Part shown: positions 42,771-55,462 of the stretch, in pieces
How positions within the stretch are numbered: the first letter of the stretch is position 1
How the letters are laid out: each line of letters opens with the position of its first letter
Source: Favolaschia claudopus
Lineage: Eukaryota; Basidiomycota; Agaricomycetes; Agaricales; Mycenaceae
Direction of reading: 5' to 3'
Assembly (NCBI GenBank): GCA_037176885.1
Contig: JAWWNJ010000186.1
Span: 62,001-126,000 of the forward strand
DNA: 64,000 nt
The notes under the pieces: generated by a model
Told to the model about the DNA's origin: nothing
Database searches by the model: none
Seen by the model: the letters and a program-made list of their open reading frames with translations, nothing else
Program-made: the position numbers and the translations under genes

Positions 42771-44329
42771 ACCACCTCTTTTGTACAAGAGATTGCACAA
42801 CACAACCTTTTTAGTGGCAACTCTAAGTTGTTATGCTTACAACTATCAGTTCTAGAGCAGATATCAGGTATAAGTCCCGGTTCAAGCTGGCCAGCCGAAT
42901 CCGCCGCTTGCGTTCCGGCCACAGACTGTCTAAGGGTCAATGATATCATCAAATACCAAAGTTTGGGTGTCCCGTGCGGACTCCAGATCTCCCAAATATC
43001 TAGATATCAAGCCCAAGTCATCGCTTATGAAGGATAAATTACCCACTGAAGTACATTCAGTGCCCGTATAACGAGCAGAGGTGTATTCCTGACGATAAGA
43101 GTGGCACGCCGCTGATGATCAATGCCGCCAAGATCAAATTCTGCCGATGTCGGACCAAAGTTAGCTTCTGCTAAGGCATAAGTTGTTTGCTACCAAGGCA
43201 AAGTCGGCGGCCAGATGTTCATCCTGAAGATGAGCCCAAGGGAAATTGTAACCTGGTCAATTTCCAGGTTGTCTCCAATTTGTATGGTGATAGACCAAAG
43301 TTGTCAACAATTTTTTGAAGTTGCCGCCAAAAATAAGTACAAGTTGTACTCCATTTCCGAGGAGATGTCGAAAATAATAAATGCATAGCATACAGACTTT
43401 CTTGCATTTTTTCGCGCCATGTACTAGGTACGACGCGGTCACGAACAAGAGTGTGTTGGATCGGCGACGTCATCACAACGCGACGTCAGCTGTGGAGCCG
43501 TTGCCCTTGTTTCGACTTCTACTCACTCACCTTCTACTCACTTCTGCCTCCTCGAATCCTGCACAAATGTCATGAGAAAACGAACCCCCGACTCCAACCT
43601 TTATCCTAAGGGGAGGGGGTGGCCGCGTGCCTTGTCGCAGGCGAGGCCGCGTTTCTTTCGGCGCAGGCGAGGCCGCGTTTCTTTCTACCTACGGCGCACG
43701 CGACCTGCATTTTTGTATACCGCTACAAGTATTACTAAGACGAGGAGGGAACGACCTGCATGCAGGTCTGTGGCTGTACTGCCGAAAAAAATTAGCAACC
43801 ATGAGTTGAACCATCTTTCGACAAAGACAAAGTCTATGGCCGGGATAATTCTCACAAACTTAAAACAGAAAACCATTTACGGCATTTCAATGGGTCGTTC
43901 AGTGTTGAGGCTTGGTTGAGGCCCCTAGCCACTTTCAATTGTCAAAAAATATGCCAGCTTGCCGGCCGATCTGTGTCTATGGAAGGTTGTCGAGATGCCG
44001 GAACGCCGCGTTTGCCGAGCTTCGGCAGAAAGTGATGGGACCGCAAACAAGGCTTTCTTTCAAGCCACAAAATGCAGCGTAGCAGTTCCAGGTGCTGAGC
44101 CCAAGTGTGCCGCTATCTCACATGTATTACAATATTACCACAGAAACTTCATCAACAGCTTGGATCAGCCCATAGATGCCGGATAATCAAATGAGCCGAA
44201 AAGTGCTGAGAATCGCGATTTGAGGCATAAAAAAAGTGCTCGAGTAAAAACTTTTGGATATACTATGTAAAGTCATGAAAATCCGATGTGTAGAGCCGTC
44301 CGCCGGATCCGGCGGATCCGCCAGTGAAC
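42771..44329. other. no gene recognised
   Basis: Short frames only. One 20-bp direct duplication (GGCGAGGCCGCGTTTCTTTC) lies at about 43642-43683. Confidence 0.4.
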
Positions 44330-44870
44330 GGCCTGCTTTCCACTTGCAAGCCATCTTCATGTCCTTCTCAAGGCTTGAACTTCCTTAACGAATTCATGTT
44401 TCGACCTTCACGTTTTGACCTTCACGACTCCTGTCGAGCCCTAGGCCTGCACTGCAAATTCCTTCACGACCCACTCCATCCTTCACGATTGCAGCCCTCG
44501 TCAACGCGTGCTCCACTCTCGTCCATGACTCGCATTCTCATCCACGGCACACACCTTCGTTCAAGTTCACGTCTCTCTCGTCCACGAGAGCGACCCTCGT
44601 TAATGGTCGTGCCCTTCGTCCACGACAACGACCTTCTCCTTAATGTCCTGTACACTCGTTCACGCGTACGGGTCCCGATCCTCTTGAATGTTCTCTGCTA
44701 TACCTTCACGAGGGCTCGAGTCCTGAACGATCAATAGCAATACCTGAACGACTCCAAGTATCCTTCACGCTGTGAGGCGTCCTTTCACGCTTGTTTCTAT
44801 CGTTCATGCCTGTCTCCAGCCGTTCTTAATTTCCTCATTGTCGACCACTCGTAGATGTCATTTACAACCG
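44330..44870. repeat. motif block: TTCACGA / TCGTCCACGA words
   Basis: Dense, irregularly spaced copies of TTCACG, CGTCCACG and CGTTCA run through about 540 bp on a pyrimidine-rich strand. The 137-codon plus frame here follows from the repeated word and low stop density and is not called as a gene. Confidence 0.6.
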
Positions 44871-44989
44871 TTTTGGTAACATTGCGCATTCAAGAGAAGA
44901 ACTTGTCTTGTGTTGCGTATATTCATTATGAAACTCCTCGTAATTGCAGACCTTCAGTCTGTTTTCACTGTGAATACATCGGGACCCGA

Positions 44990-45130
44990 TTTTCATGTAC
45001 TTAGCTAATGAATTAATTATTTCATGGAATCGGCCATGAATGCCGTCATTCATGTATCCAAGGCTAATCAGGCGCCTTTCGAGGATTTTCATGGTATGAT
45101 CTCCTGCTCGCAAAATCATGGAATCGGACA
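44990..45130. repeat. motif block: TTTTCATG / CATGAAAAT words
   Basis: At least seven TCATG or CATGA words in 140 bp, including TTCATGGAATCGGCCATGAA and GGAATCGGACATGAAAAT, related to the larger TCATGA block at 47.9-48.6 kb. Confidence 0.5.
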
Positions 45131-45450
45131 TGAAAATCAGGCGGTCGTCCAAACAACGGCGGGAGGAGGAGGAGCGAGCGACGACGACGACCACAGAGGT
45201 GATATGCTAGAGAGAAGACGGGCGGGGACCCACGACGTTTGGGCGCAACGTTTCGTCTGCAAAGACTCATCAGGTGGCAGTGTTCCCTAACGGTACGTGG
45301 TGATTGGGGAACTTCTCCATTCCGAGGGTGATGGCAAAACGGTCGAGATTCCCACGGTGGGTCATTGTTTTCCCTTCTCCAAGGGGAAATCCCTCGGCCG
45401 GTAAAACGCGTTTTCGGCACCCAGAAAAGCCTCGGAATGACCGATTTTTT

Positions 45451-45533
45451 CGGGGACCGCGTGTGAAAAGTCACCTGCTTTTTCACGTGAATTATCACGG
45501 GACCTGCGGTCCCGTAGTGTCTTTTATTATAGA
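45451..45533. repeat. inverted copy of the 25880-25962 repeat
   Basis: Carries CGGGGACCGCGTGTGAAAAG through CTTTTATTATAGA, the reverse complement of the 25.9-kb copy, and abuts the MITE at 45536. Confidence 0.8.
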
Positions 45534-45535
45534 TA

Positions 45536-45705
45536 CTTGAAAAGAGGGCCAGGCCATCAGTCGCGTGACTTTTGACAGAAAATCACGGGGTTTTGTCAAC
45601 ATCCTACAACACAACCGGCTGTCGAGATGTTGAAACTCACACGCGGTCCCCGGCGCCGCGCGCCGGTGAGAGTCACGTGACTGATGGCCTGGCCCTCTTT
45701 TCAAG
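45536..45705. mobile_element. 170-bp MITE with TA duplication
   Basis: Inverted ends CTTGAAAAGAGGGCCAGGCC, flanked by TA (45534-45535, 45706-45707). The interior matches 26139-26285. This is the complete form of the element whose left half is at 26.1 kb. Confidence 0.85.
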
Positions 45706-45709
45706 TATA

Positions 45710-46237
45710 GGACTACGAAGTTCAAGTAGTACGATGTACCCCGCTGCTTTCTTGGCCGTCCGTTTCTTCTGCTTTGGTGTGGGATCCACCTGTATCCTGG
45801 GGTACATATGTCCACTCCGCGCTCACCCGTGTCCTCAACATCTCACATTTTCTTTTTGAGGTGCATGCATCGGCCCCACTGCTCGTCATCAGCGTTCTAT
45901 GTCTCTCCGTTGGCTTGATTTCCACGGTCTGGTGGGCTGCAGTTCACCCCATCCCTGGAATGGACAGGACAGCCGCCCGCGTGAGATTCCAGCAAAAGTT
46001 AAGTCGGAAAGTGGATTCGTGCACAAGGACCCCCACGCCGTCGGGCTTCTTAGCTACGTAGCATAGCTTGTGCCATAAACCGAATCTCTCTCTGAGTCTC
46101 TCACCCCCACGCCGTGCAGATCACGTGCGCTCCCACGCCTCTGCCAGTTGTATTGCTGATCGTTTACTACTAGTAAACCGTTTAGGCTCGAAACCCGCCT
46201 GTCTATGAAGCAAGCTGTCGATAGACAGGCTGGTCTA
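45710..46237. other. no gene recognised
   Basis: Short frames only, with no splice-linked exons found. Confidence 0.4.
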
Positions 46238-47300
46238 GTCTCGTGACCAGACTCTTATGCCATCCCAAAGGGAACCCTGTCATAAGAGTCTGGAACAATC
46301 AGCGGCTGTCGAACCGTACCCTTGAGCTACTAGTGATCCGCTCAGGGCGCGGTGTGCTCGCGAAGCGTAATCCCAATGACAGAATTTTCTCTCCTTTTTC
46401 TTGGACATAACCGGTCGTTGTTTTCCCTCTGCACATCCTCAAACTGGCACCATTCGAACCGCCTTGTCAATGCGCATCTTCTGGTACTGTTTTTACTGCG
46501 AGGTTGAAAAAACTGAATGAGTTTGAGGGCATTCTGTGCTGAGACCAATGTCAGCCACTGCGGAAACATTTGTTCGTGTTTGCATGCTCTGCTTAGCCCC
46601 CAGCCAGTCACGTGAAGGGTAGAATTGCTCGCTTCGCTCGCAATCAAAATTGATCGAGTTTTCCCACAGTATGTGGACTTTACTTCCCCTCGTTTTGCTC
46701 ACTTCTTCCTTTTAATGACATAGAATTTATGCATACTAGGGCTATTCAGCTGCTCAAAGTCTATTGAGCCTTCCAAACAAATATTTTCTTTAACCAAGGT
46801 CGTAGCTGCACAATATTCAGCCTGTGCGTAATTCTGCTGACAGCACTTCCCAAAACGGTCTAACTTGTCACAAGTTCGCTGAAAGTGCGCGAAGGGCTAA
46901 GTTTCTCGACGCACAGGACCTTAAAAAAATTAGATCTACCAAAATTTCTACCTAATAGTCTGCAGAAGATTCAAGATGAGCTACTTGAGGCTCTCGACCG
47001 GTTTTGGGACGTAACAGTCATCCTTATTACGCAGTATACTCAAACCTCTTAAAGCCTGACATTCGATGCAGAAATGTGACTTGAACTGCACAGATAGACT
47101 TTAACTGCATTATAGCAGCAGACTCTGCCCAAATATTGTCAAGTTACGCTCTAGAAGCAAGCAGAATGAGAGGAGGTAAAGTCCACATACTGTGGGAAAA
47201 CTCGATCAATTTTGATAGCTCAAGGGTACGGTTCGACAGCCGCTGATTGTTCCAGACTCTTATGACAGGGTTCCCTTTGATAAGAGTCTGGTCACGAGAC
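46238..47300. mobile_element. 1.06-kb TA-flanked element with long self-folding TIRs
   Basis: Ends GTCTCGTGACCAGACTCTTA and complement, flanked by TA (46236-46237, 47301-47302). TIRs are about 95 bp. Each TIR itself contains an inverted pair (CAGACTCTTAT / ATAAGAGTCTG), so each end can form its own hairpin. A segment beginning TCAAAATTGATCGAGTTTTC next to the right TIR is repeated internally near 46648. No transposase. One end of the same family lies at 6996-7017. Confidence 0.8.
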
Positions 47301-47302
47301 TA

Positions 47303-47884
47303 AGGCTGGTCGATCGGAGTTTAAATTCTCATTACAAGCGCGGAGCTTCCAAAAAAGGCTATTTGTCAGCAACCCCTCCGCCATTAACTGTCAAAACAAA
47401 CTTGAGACCAACAAATTCAGACTCATTCCTCCTCGTCCATCTCCACAATATCCCAGTTTACGACCTGACTTCACGACCTTTCCAGGAATAACTTTCTTCT
47501 GGGTCTGTGATGTCAGGATATGAATTTGTTGGTTCGCATCATTCCGACTTCGGACATTTCTTATCCATTGATACCTATCTACATTTATGTACTTCTCGTA
47601 GTTGAGTACAGTCTACAATCTATCATTCTTACTCTTTACCCTCATCTCTGAGACTCTTGAGCCCCTCTGTGTGCTCCTGCACCTGCACTCCAGCAGCTCT
47701 TGTTCGATAGAGCTCTACTGGCTTCCAGCCACCTCGGCTTATATTCTGATATGTGAGTCTTTCCCTTGAGGTCGCAGTATGCGGGTGGTGGCCTGTCGCT
47801 ATGTTGGAGGTAATTCTTCAACGTAGTCTTCATCTTCTTCCTCCCTTCGGCGAATTTGCGGATGCCCCTCGCACTGTGCAAAGG
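47303..47884. other. no gene recognised
   Basis: No coding content or repeat seen. Confidence 0.4.
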
Positions 47885-48570
47885 AAGGGTCATGAAATTC
47901 ATGATGTTGTTGGCCATGAAAATCCCAACATTATGTCCAGGAATTCATGATGAATCGCCTGGAAATTGCTAACGCAACATCATGAATTGAAAGTATGTTT
48001 TCATGATGATTATGGGGCTCTTCATGACGTTTTTTCATGATATTTTATCAATCAGAACAAAATATCATGAAACGAGAGCGCTGCAAAGCAAATGAATAAC
48101 AACCAAACTCAGGTGACACCACCCGAATCGAACTCAAAACCGCCGTATGACGCACTACGTCAGCGTGACCTTACTATACACATAGACTAAGTGGGAATTA
48201 CAAACTATGTTATCTTGGTCAATATATGGATGTCATGCGGCACCGTCTCAAGTTGTTTATCCCCGTTAACCTCCTCATTTAGTTAACTAATTTTCAACAG
48301 TGTGCACTTGATAGAGACCAGAGACCGACTGATACCATTTATCATTGATATTAGCACACTACCCACTTAACCCTTGGTGGACTTAGCCAGAAAAAATCGC
48401 TCGGTTCTTTCATGACGAAAATTCATGATGTTTTGTCATGAATTCATACTTGCAAAAATGAGCTTTCTGAGCATCATGAAACCCCCCTTGAAATTCATGG
48501 TGTGCTTCATGACAAAACATCATGAAACCTGAAATTCATGACAGTTTGCATGAATTTCATGATGTATACT
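47885..48570. repeat. motif block: TCATGA (ATTCATGAAT) words
   Basis: By eye about 16 copies of TCATGA occur in two clusters, 47885-48075 and 48405-48565. Many sit within TTCATGA or TCATGAAATTCATGA. Chance expectation is below one. The word is palindromic. The intervening 330 bp lacks it. No coding frame. Confidence 0.8.
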
Positions 48571-49460
48571 TTGCACAGTGTCGATGTAAAATTGGAAATT
48601 ACAGGACGCCGTTTTCGAGAGTTGAGACGCAGATAGTTAGTCGGTCGATACGTGGAATCAAATGTTGTGTGGAGTTCGTTGAATCCCTTAACATAGCCTC
48701 AAAACCGCTCGGAGTCCCAGAATTTTCTGTGACGCAAGACAAGATGCATAGTATTATGGGGCTGGGCATCCGCGATTGCCGAAGTGGATTATGTGTACTT
48801 GTTTGTTCCCCGCCAAAGTCCAAAAACGGGTGGTTTTTGGATCGTTTCATCCACCTTCCCTCGGGTAAGCATTCTCTCACAAACTTTGAACAGAGATATT
48901 GTACTATACATGTACGACTACCTCTGTGTCAATTTACATAATTGTTAGATAAGTATTCGTTGCTCTGAGCACCACTTTTCACTGGCTTTTTGTTCCAGAT
49001 TTGTCGCTGTGTTCACCTGCAAAACACACAGTGTAAACAACATCAAAAAAAAAAAAAAAAAAAAACTAGCGGAGTATAGTATGGTATGTCAAGCTTGTTT
49101 CGGAAAAATTTCTAGGCAATCCGTTGACCGGATGGTGAGCAGCGCCCGAGTCGGAATCGCTATTTGGTGGGTGATTTGATGGATTTTGGGCAGTGTTTGC
49201 CACAATTTTGTGCCAAAATCCTCAATTCGATGAGAATTTAGTAGTACATAGATTAGGTTTCTTGATCCCAACGAATGATTTTTGAGTCGAGATATGATGA
49301 AAATGCCGAAGTTGCCTCTGTTTGGCAGAGGGAAACACCTGATGTCACATTGAGATTCAGGAGTTTTGACAGGAGAGGGTGCGTGGGAGGAAAGATTCAA
49401 TTACGGAGAGGCATTTCTTGCCAACTCGGGTGCCTTAACTCCATAATCACTGTGGTTGTA
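48571..49460. other. no gene recognised
   Basis: A 139-codon plus-strand frame (48522-48941) starts inside the TCATGA block and has no known motif. A 20-A run lies at about 49046. Confidence 0.35.
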
Positions 49461-49464
49461 AAAC

Positions 49465-50290
49465 CCCGTGAATTTCACTTAGCCGTTGCATGAAATTCGC
49501 GATTCAACCAATTTTCAGGTGAATTTAGATTCACGTAGTTGGAAATTCAGGTACCTGATTCACGTACTTCCTGTATGCCATGCTGAGCTACGTGAATATC
49601 ACCTTGTTATTGGGTCAATGAAAGTGCATGAATTTGGCTTGGGATACCTATATTCCAAGGACGTGAAATTCACTTGAAAATTGGTTGAATCAAGTCACTT
49701 GGAATCGTTGAAAAATTGCAATTTTAGCCAAGGTGGGACTCTCTGAAATTCACTCTCAAACTGGGTGAAATTCATGGGGTCAGAGTTGCTCCGAGCAAGG
49801 TACATGGTTCCGGTCATCAGTACTGGTTGCGCTCACCCTATACATATCAAGAAATTCAATCTATATAGTGTTCGGTAATTTGTATTGCAACTAAGTAAGG
49901 TCATATATTCTAGTAGTCAGTAGTGAACTACAGATAGTAAAGCAATGTAGTATGTTGTAGGATTCCCGTGATGTCTGGTCAAAGCAAGATTGGCCCAATT
50001 GATTTTTCACGGACTTTCAATCAAATTTTCACGTAGTTTATGAATGAATTCTCAGGTAAATGAAGGTGAAATGAACCTAGTGAAACGGGATTCCACTATA
50101 TAATTCCGTGAAATTCACTGGAGAACTACGTGAATGAACCCCATGAAACGTTCCATTCACTTGGTCCAACTAGGTGAATTGAACCCCGTGAAATTCACAA
50201 GTTCTGCGTGAAATTCATGGGCTTTTCTGGTGAGTTTCAGGCGAAGATTGGGTGAATCAACTGCGTGAAATTCATGGGGTTTGCGGGCCA
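49465..50290. repeat. motif block: GTGAAATTCAC words
   Basis: More than a dozen GTGAA/TTCAC words, with complete or near-complete GTGAAATTCAC at about 49663, 50107 and 50188. The word is near-palindromic. Spacing is irregular. The block surrounds the palindrome at 49503-49688. Confidence 0.75.
49503..49688. mobile_element. 186-bp palindromic MITE-like unit
   Basis: Ends ATTCAACCAATTTTCAGGTG and its near-complement CACTTGAAAATTGGTTGAAT are inverted over about 30 bp. A target duplication is not apparent. Confidence 0.6.
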
Positions 50291-50879
50291 CAGTGAATGT
50301 ACTACCAGTCACTATGTGGAATGGAACCGCATTCCGAGAAGTTCTATTTTTCATCTGAAATACAGTGCAGCCGATCAAATCGAGTCTGCGCGAAGAACTT
50401 TGAATAATCACCGGTCGGCGATCCGCTAGGATTTGTTGAAACTGCAGTTCAAAAGGCCTGAGCAGACAAAAGAGACTGATCTGCCATGCGCTGACTTGCC
50501 GCAAGAAGTAGGAGCCAGGAATGAGTCGTTGAAAGTTGAGCTATAGTGAATTGATGAGCCCCACATAACATTCACACCGTTCAACTTGCCCGCACCGATT
50601 CTGTCGGCCGAGCAGAAGACACAAGATCTAGAGATTGAAGAGATAAGGGAATACAGATTATAATGAGAGGATAAAGGGGGGAGGTCGGTATATCATATTG
50701 CGATGATTTGATTGCTCAATGCTGATTAATGTTCAAATTGCTTGTACTGAACAGAGTTAGCGAACTCGACGGATTGCTAAGTGCTAATGAGAGGTTCTTA
50801 ATTTAGGTGGAGGACTCCCAGTATCAGCAAACATATGTTTACTTTACTGCGTACGTTTACTTTTATCTGATTTTCTTCC

Positions 50880-51665
50880 CGTCCCTTCGCCCAGATTGCT
50901 TTATTCATTTGTAGTGTACTTCACTTCACTTGAATTACTGTGCTTTCACTTTGCTTTATTCTACTTTAATCTACTGTACTTCTCTTTTCCCGATACTTCA
51001 TTGCACTCTCACTTCCAAGTGCCACGTTACCGTACCATTCTGTTATTCCTTCGGTTCGAGCCGAACAGCGGCAGCTCACTCGATAGAGGGGCCGAATCTC
51101 GGTGGACTCGCCGGCAGACATGTGGCAGATTTTCGGAATTGATTCGCGCGCGGCAGTCGAAAGCCGACCGGCAAGTTGAAAACGGCCTTTATCAAACCTA
51201 GCTCGACGCACAGGGAAGAAGGTAGTTCGCTTTGGCGCCTCTAAAGCTTCCTTCCACCGAGCTGCCCAGATAAACACTTCTTGGCCATGGAATCGTCGGT
51301 GTGCTTACCAGAGAATCCACATATATCTGGGCTCAGGTTGAGTGGCGCCCTCCTGACGTTTATCTCCGCTCCCTTCGCTTCCCTTCATTTACTGTACTCT
51401 GAGTTTGCTTTGCTTTTTTGTGTTGTACTTTACTTTACTTTACTTCAACTGCACTGTACTTTTACTTCACCGTTACTTACTTTACTTTATCGCATTTTGC
51501 TTCAAACCCTTAGATTGAGTTCAAGGCTAAATTCTCTTCGCTATGAGCACGACTTGCCTTACTTCGTTCATGTCTACTTGCACTGTACTTGCCTCATATT
51601 GTACTTGTCCTCCATTTGTACTTTATTTGTCCCTCACCGTATACTTTCCATTGAATACCTAATTC
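50880..51665. repeat. motif block: TACTTTACTT words
   Basis: Pyrimidine-rich DNA with repeated TACTTTACTT, TTCACTT and CACTGTACTT in two stretches (50880-51060, 51380-51660). The complementary AAGTAAAGTA word recurs at 53.5, 59 and 61.7 kb. Confidence 0.6.
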
Positions 51666-53626
51666 GGATGTGACAGACAGGTCTGCGGAGAGCGTAAGAG
51701 GGCCGAATAATTTGACCAAGACAAAATTCCCTAGAAGCAGCCACAGATTTGAGTTCGATTTCGGGATATCTCTTCAGGGATACAAGCCTTTCTGTGAGAA
51801 TTTCAACTTCAACTTAAATTAAACCAATCTCAACTCTAAACCTTCTCTGATTTGACCATAGTTTACGCGGGTAGGACGCAATAAATGCTGCATACTCCAC
51901 TCGCTACCTGGTTTGTCAAAGTTTCCGTGTAATGTCCCAGCAATTTCAATTTGGAAGTAACATCGAGCCGTTGGGCATCTCGGCGAACTAAAAGTCGTCA
52001 GCCCATCGGTTCTGGTGGGATGCAGGTAAGTAACCGCCGTCTGAGGTCGGTGCTACCGTTTGATTTGAGGTCGGATATCTGGTTTTCTTGCTCGGAAAAG
52101 AATATTGATGTGCAACACGAGAATAAGCTGTACCAGCTTACATGGCCGGGTGCGAACAATGCTTCTGTTTGGCAATGAGTTCCACGAGAAAAACCTTTAC
52201 TGCTTACATCTGTGGCTCCGAGCTTCGACGAAAGGATGTAACATGGATAAAGTGAATTCGTCCGATTTGGGACGATCCCGCTGAAGCACTAGCCGGATCG
52301 ACGCAAGATATAGCAGATCGGCCGTTGCTGGAGGTTAAATATAAGTAACCGTCCAAAGACCTGCGCATAAGAATTCAAAATGCTGTATTCCCCGCGAGTA
52401 ACTGTCTAAGAGAACGAATGAGATCGAAACCCGCATGTAAAGTTAGTTGTCTTACGACAAATCCAAAGCGAAGGAGCGATGTGTTTTGTGTCTGAAGGGA
52501 CCCAAATCCCCGCCCCACGATGTATCTTCCAAGACAGCTCGGTCGTCAGAGATTCCACACTGAAATTAAGAAGACATAACTGGTCGGATGCATGCTGTGT
52601 TAGATAAATCATCCATTTGAGGTTGAGTTTAAATGAGACAAAGTCCGCAAGAAAGGTTCAGGAAGAGAATCGTACCTTCCACGCCGTACCATCGCTAATT
52701 CCCTTCATAGGACGCAAGGAAGAAGCAAACCTGGTATTTACATTGATTTCCATGCGGTGTGATCGAGTTTGCGAAGAAACTTTACCCGGGGCGACATACA
52801 AGTTCCACCTATCAGGCATCAGGAATAATGTGACGAAGACATTCGACCTAGTAGTCACGGGAGGAGGGAGGATACTTGGCCCGCTCGATACTACAGGGTG
52901 TAGTGGTATGCATTGTTGTGAGTATAATTGAGTATGGTTATTATTAGTATGAGAACCAGATTTCTGATAATGGGGGAGAGCTCTTGACGAAAACGAGCAT
53001 GCGGACCGAGAGCCTGGTGAGATCCAGATTGGGTTGAAACTTGAGATTGGGTCAAGACTCAAGATTCGGGTGAAGTACAAGGTATTTCTGGATGTTGGGG
53101 GGGGGGAATTGATTCCTCTTTGGGGAGGGAGAGAAGAAAAGTCCACTGGAGAGCCTGAAACACGATTCATATACCGCCGCACGCCGCGAGGGAACGCGAA
53201 GAAGAAAGGAGAGACGAAGAAACAGAATGGTCACGCGTGACATGTTGATCTTCAATTTCACATGGCCGCGATGCCGAAATTCCGCTCTTGACGTTTACTT
53301 ACTCCTTACTTCCGTCAACACTCTTCGTTGCTCGAATTTGGCACTGAATACCTCAATCCGGGGCCTCGGCTAATCTCTTCTGGTATACCCGACCTCGATT
53401 TCCTTTATTTCGCAGCGAAACATGGGCATTTCACGGTTATAATACGGTAAATCCGCTTGAAATACGCCCTACAAACATTCTACTTGAAGTTACTTACTGT
53501 AACTTTCATCAACTTAAAGGTACTTAACTTGGCTTAAACTGTGCTTTTACTTACCAAGTTAACATCCCCAGCCATAAGTAAAGTAAAGTTAGTTTTGGCA
53601 GGCCAAGTTAATTTTGACAAGTTACT
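51666..53626. other. no gene assigned; possible decayed exons
   Basis: Plus-strand pieces at 52021-52178 (DLRSDIWFSCSEKN, LYQLTWPGANNASVW) and 52650-52931 (GATYKFHLSGIRNNVT) look protein-like, but I cannot splice them together or name a family. The segment ends in an AAGTAAAGT-rich stretch. Confidence 0.3.
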
Positions 53627-55462
53627 TTGGTAACCGTCAATCTCGCCGCCGATGTCGACGCTCTTCGCGGTGCTCTTGCAGCGGCACAGGCGACAGCCGT
53701 GGAACAAGGCCGTGTGCTGAGTTCTTTGCAGGACGAGCTCAACAGCAAGCATCAGATTATTTTAGAGATGCAACACCACGAAGGCCAAATGGAAGCACAG
53801 TTCCTCGCCGACCAGAACAAGCTCGGTCAAATGGAAGCATTGTTTACTGCCGACCGGGAGCATCTTGATTCGATGGTAGGTCTGCTTGTGGCCTTTACTT
53901 TCACTGCAATTGACGCCACCGAAGTTCCAGCAGCAGAACGAAATAAGTTCACTGAGGCTCAAAAGCTGTTGATGCAGCGAAACGAAGACGTCGATCGGCT
54001 CCAGCGTGAATTAATCAGTATTGCACACCCCCATATCCGTCTCATCATACTCATGCTCCAAGTCGGACGAGGCCATCCAGCTTCGTGCGCACAGTCAGCT
54101 TCAGGCACTGAACACCTCTAAGAAGCAAGTTCCTCCCCGCCGGAAAACTCGTGCCAGCATGGGCGCTATCGTCAACACTGGCGCACGCACGATCGAGATT
54201 CCCCTCGATCCTATTCCAATGGCTGAAGTGCCTGAGCCCAGTACCGAGTCGACCTCGCAACCCTTGCTCAGCGCCACTCCCCGTCTGGCTGAGGTATTCG
54301 ACGGCGACATTGACAAGCTCGACAAAGTGCTGAATGACTTCGCACAACTGTGCCTTGGTCGCGACGCAGTGGTAACTGTGACGCCTAAGAAAGGGACAAC
54401 AGCGAAGAAGAAATCGGGGAGCGCAAAGAAGAAACAGGACAAGCCTTTTATGATCAATTATGTGCATGTGAGTCGTCTAGCCATATATTCATCCACTCAA
54501 GTCTCTGATCATGCTGCGCTCGCAGAGGCGCCTGCGCCACTTCACTTGTATGAAATTTGAGGTAGAAGTCGTGGGGGACTTCGAGCACCACAACCCTGCT
54601 TCGGAAGCTTCGGTGTCTGCTTGCGAAGCAGGCGAAGATCCCCCCGACGAGCTCTTTCAATGGGATTTCAGCCCAGGATACCTCCAGTGTCGTTGGAACA
54701 AGCTCATGATCAAGAAGATTGTGGACACCCTCCTGGCAGAGCATGAGGAAGAACAAGAAGATTTCATCGAAGTCGGCGCCAATCGCGTATTTATAGAGAA
54801 CGCAATGAAGGACAAGCTCGCTACTTGGCGTGGGTCATGGCACAAATTCCAGCCACGCTTCAGCTCAGCGACTCAACACGTTGAGACGTTGGCAGAGGCT
54901 CGTGCTCGCGCAGTGCAGGCGAAGGAGCAGCACCAGCTTCAAATGCGAAGCCTTGCCCTCAAGACCCGCGTAAGTCCACATTGACATTCATATGAGCGAA
55001 GACTGAATCAACAAGCAGAAACTTGAGGATCGTATCGAAACAAGTCCTCACACAATCGAGCTGAAGATATTGACGGGGACTGCGAGGGATGTCGAGACGT
55101 GGAAGCGGATGAGAGATATGGTTGGCCACCAAGAGGCGGAGATCATGATGGACGGCCAACTAGTCCGAATCTACAAAGTCAAGGTCTGCATCTGGCGTGA
55201 GCCTTCCATCGCCGACTATCTGCGCTTCGTCGATGCGCAGACCGCTCTGAACAAGAAGAACCAACCAGGCCCAAAGCCTGCCCCACGAGTCCGCAACCCT
55301 CAGCACGGTTATGGAACGGCCGCAGCCCCGCCGGGCCTTCCGCGAAACCTTTACAGCAGTACATGGCTCGATACCAAGACACCCGCCTATATCGAGACGC
55401 TGAACATCCCGAAGGAAGTGTTCGAACTCTTCGTCGCTGCGACCGACAGAATGAACCTCTAA
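53627..55462 (+). CDS. multi-exon gene of a dispersed uncharacterised Agaricomycete family
   Basis: The first exon (from about 53627) encodes a coiled coil (LQDELNSKHQIILEMQ, EDVDRLQREL). After an unresolved junction near 54010-54060, a frame with SDEAIQLRAHSQLQAL runs to 54467 (basic PKKGTTAKKKSGSAKKKQ near its end). Introns 54468-54525 and 54970-55018 have GT-AG borders and keep frame. Later exons read LQCRWNKLMIKKIVDTLL, KLATWRGSWHKFQPRF, ARDVETWKRMRDMVG, VCIWREPSIADYLRFVD, PPGLPRNLYSSTWLD and stop at 55462. The last blocks resemble a mushroom family of unknown function that I recall as dispersed and multicopy. No enzyme motif. Apart from the first junction it looks intact. Confidence 0.6.

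Noticed and set aside
44324..44737. 137-codon plus frame
   Set aside because: Arises from the CGTCCACG word block, which keeps one frame open; composition is repetitive with no domain.
51951..52931. Lectin or carbohydrate-binding gene
   Set aside because: WPGANNASVW and FHLSGIRNNVT look protein-like but cannot be spliced together or assigned to a family by eye.
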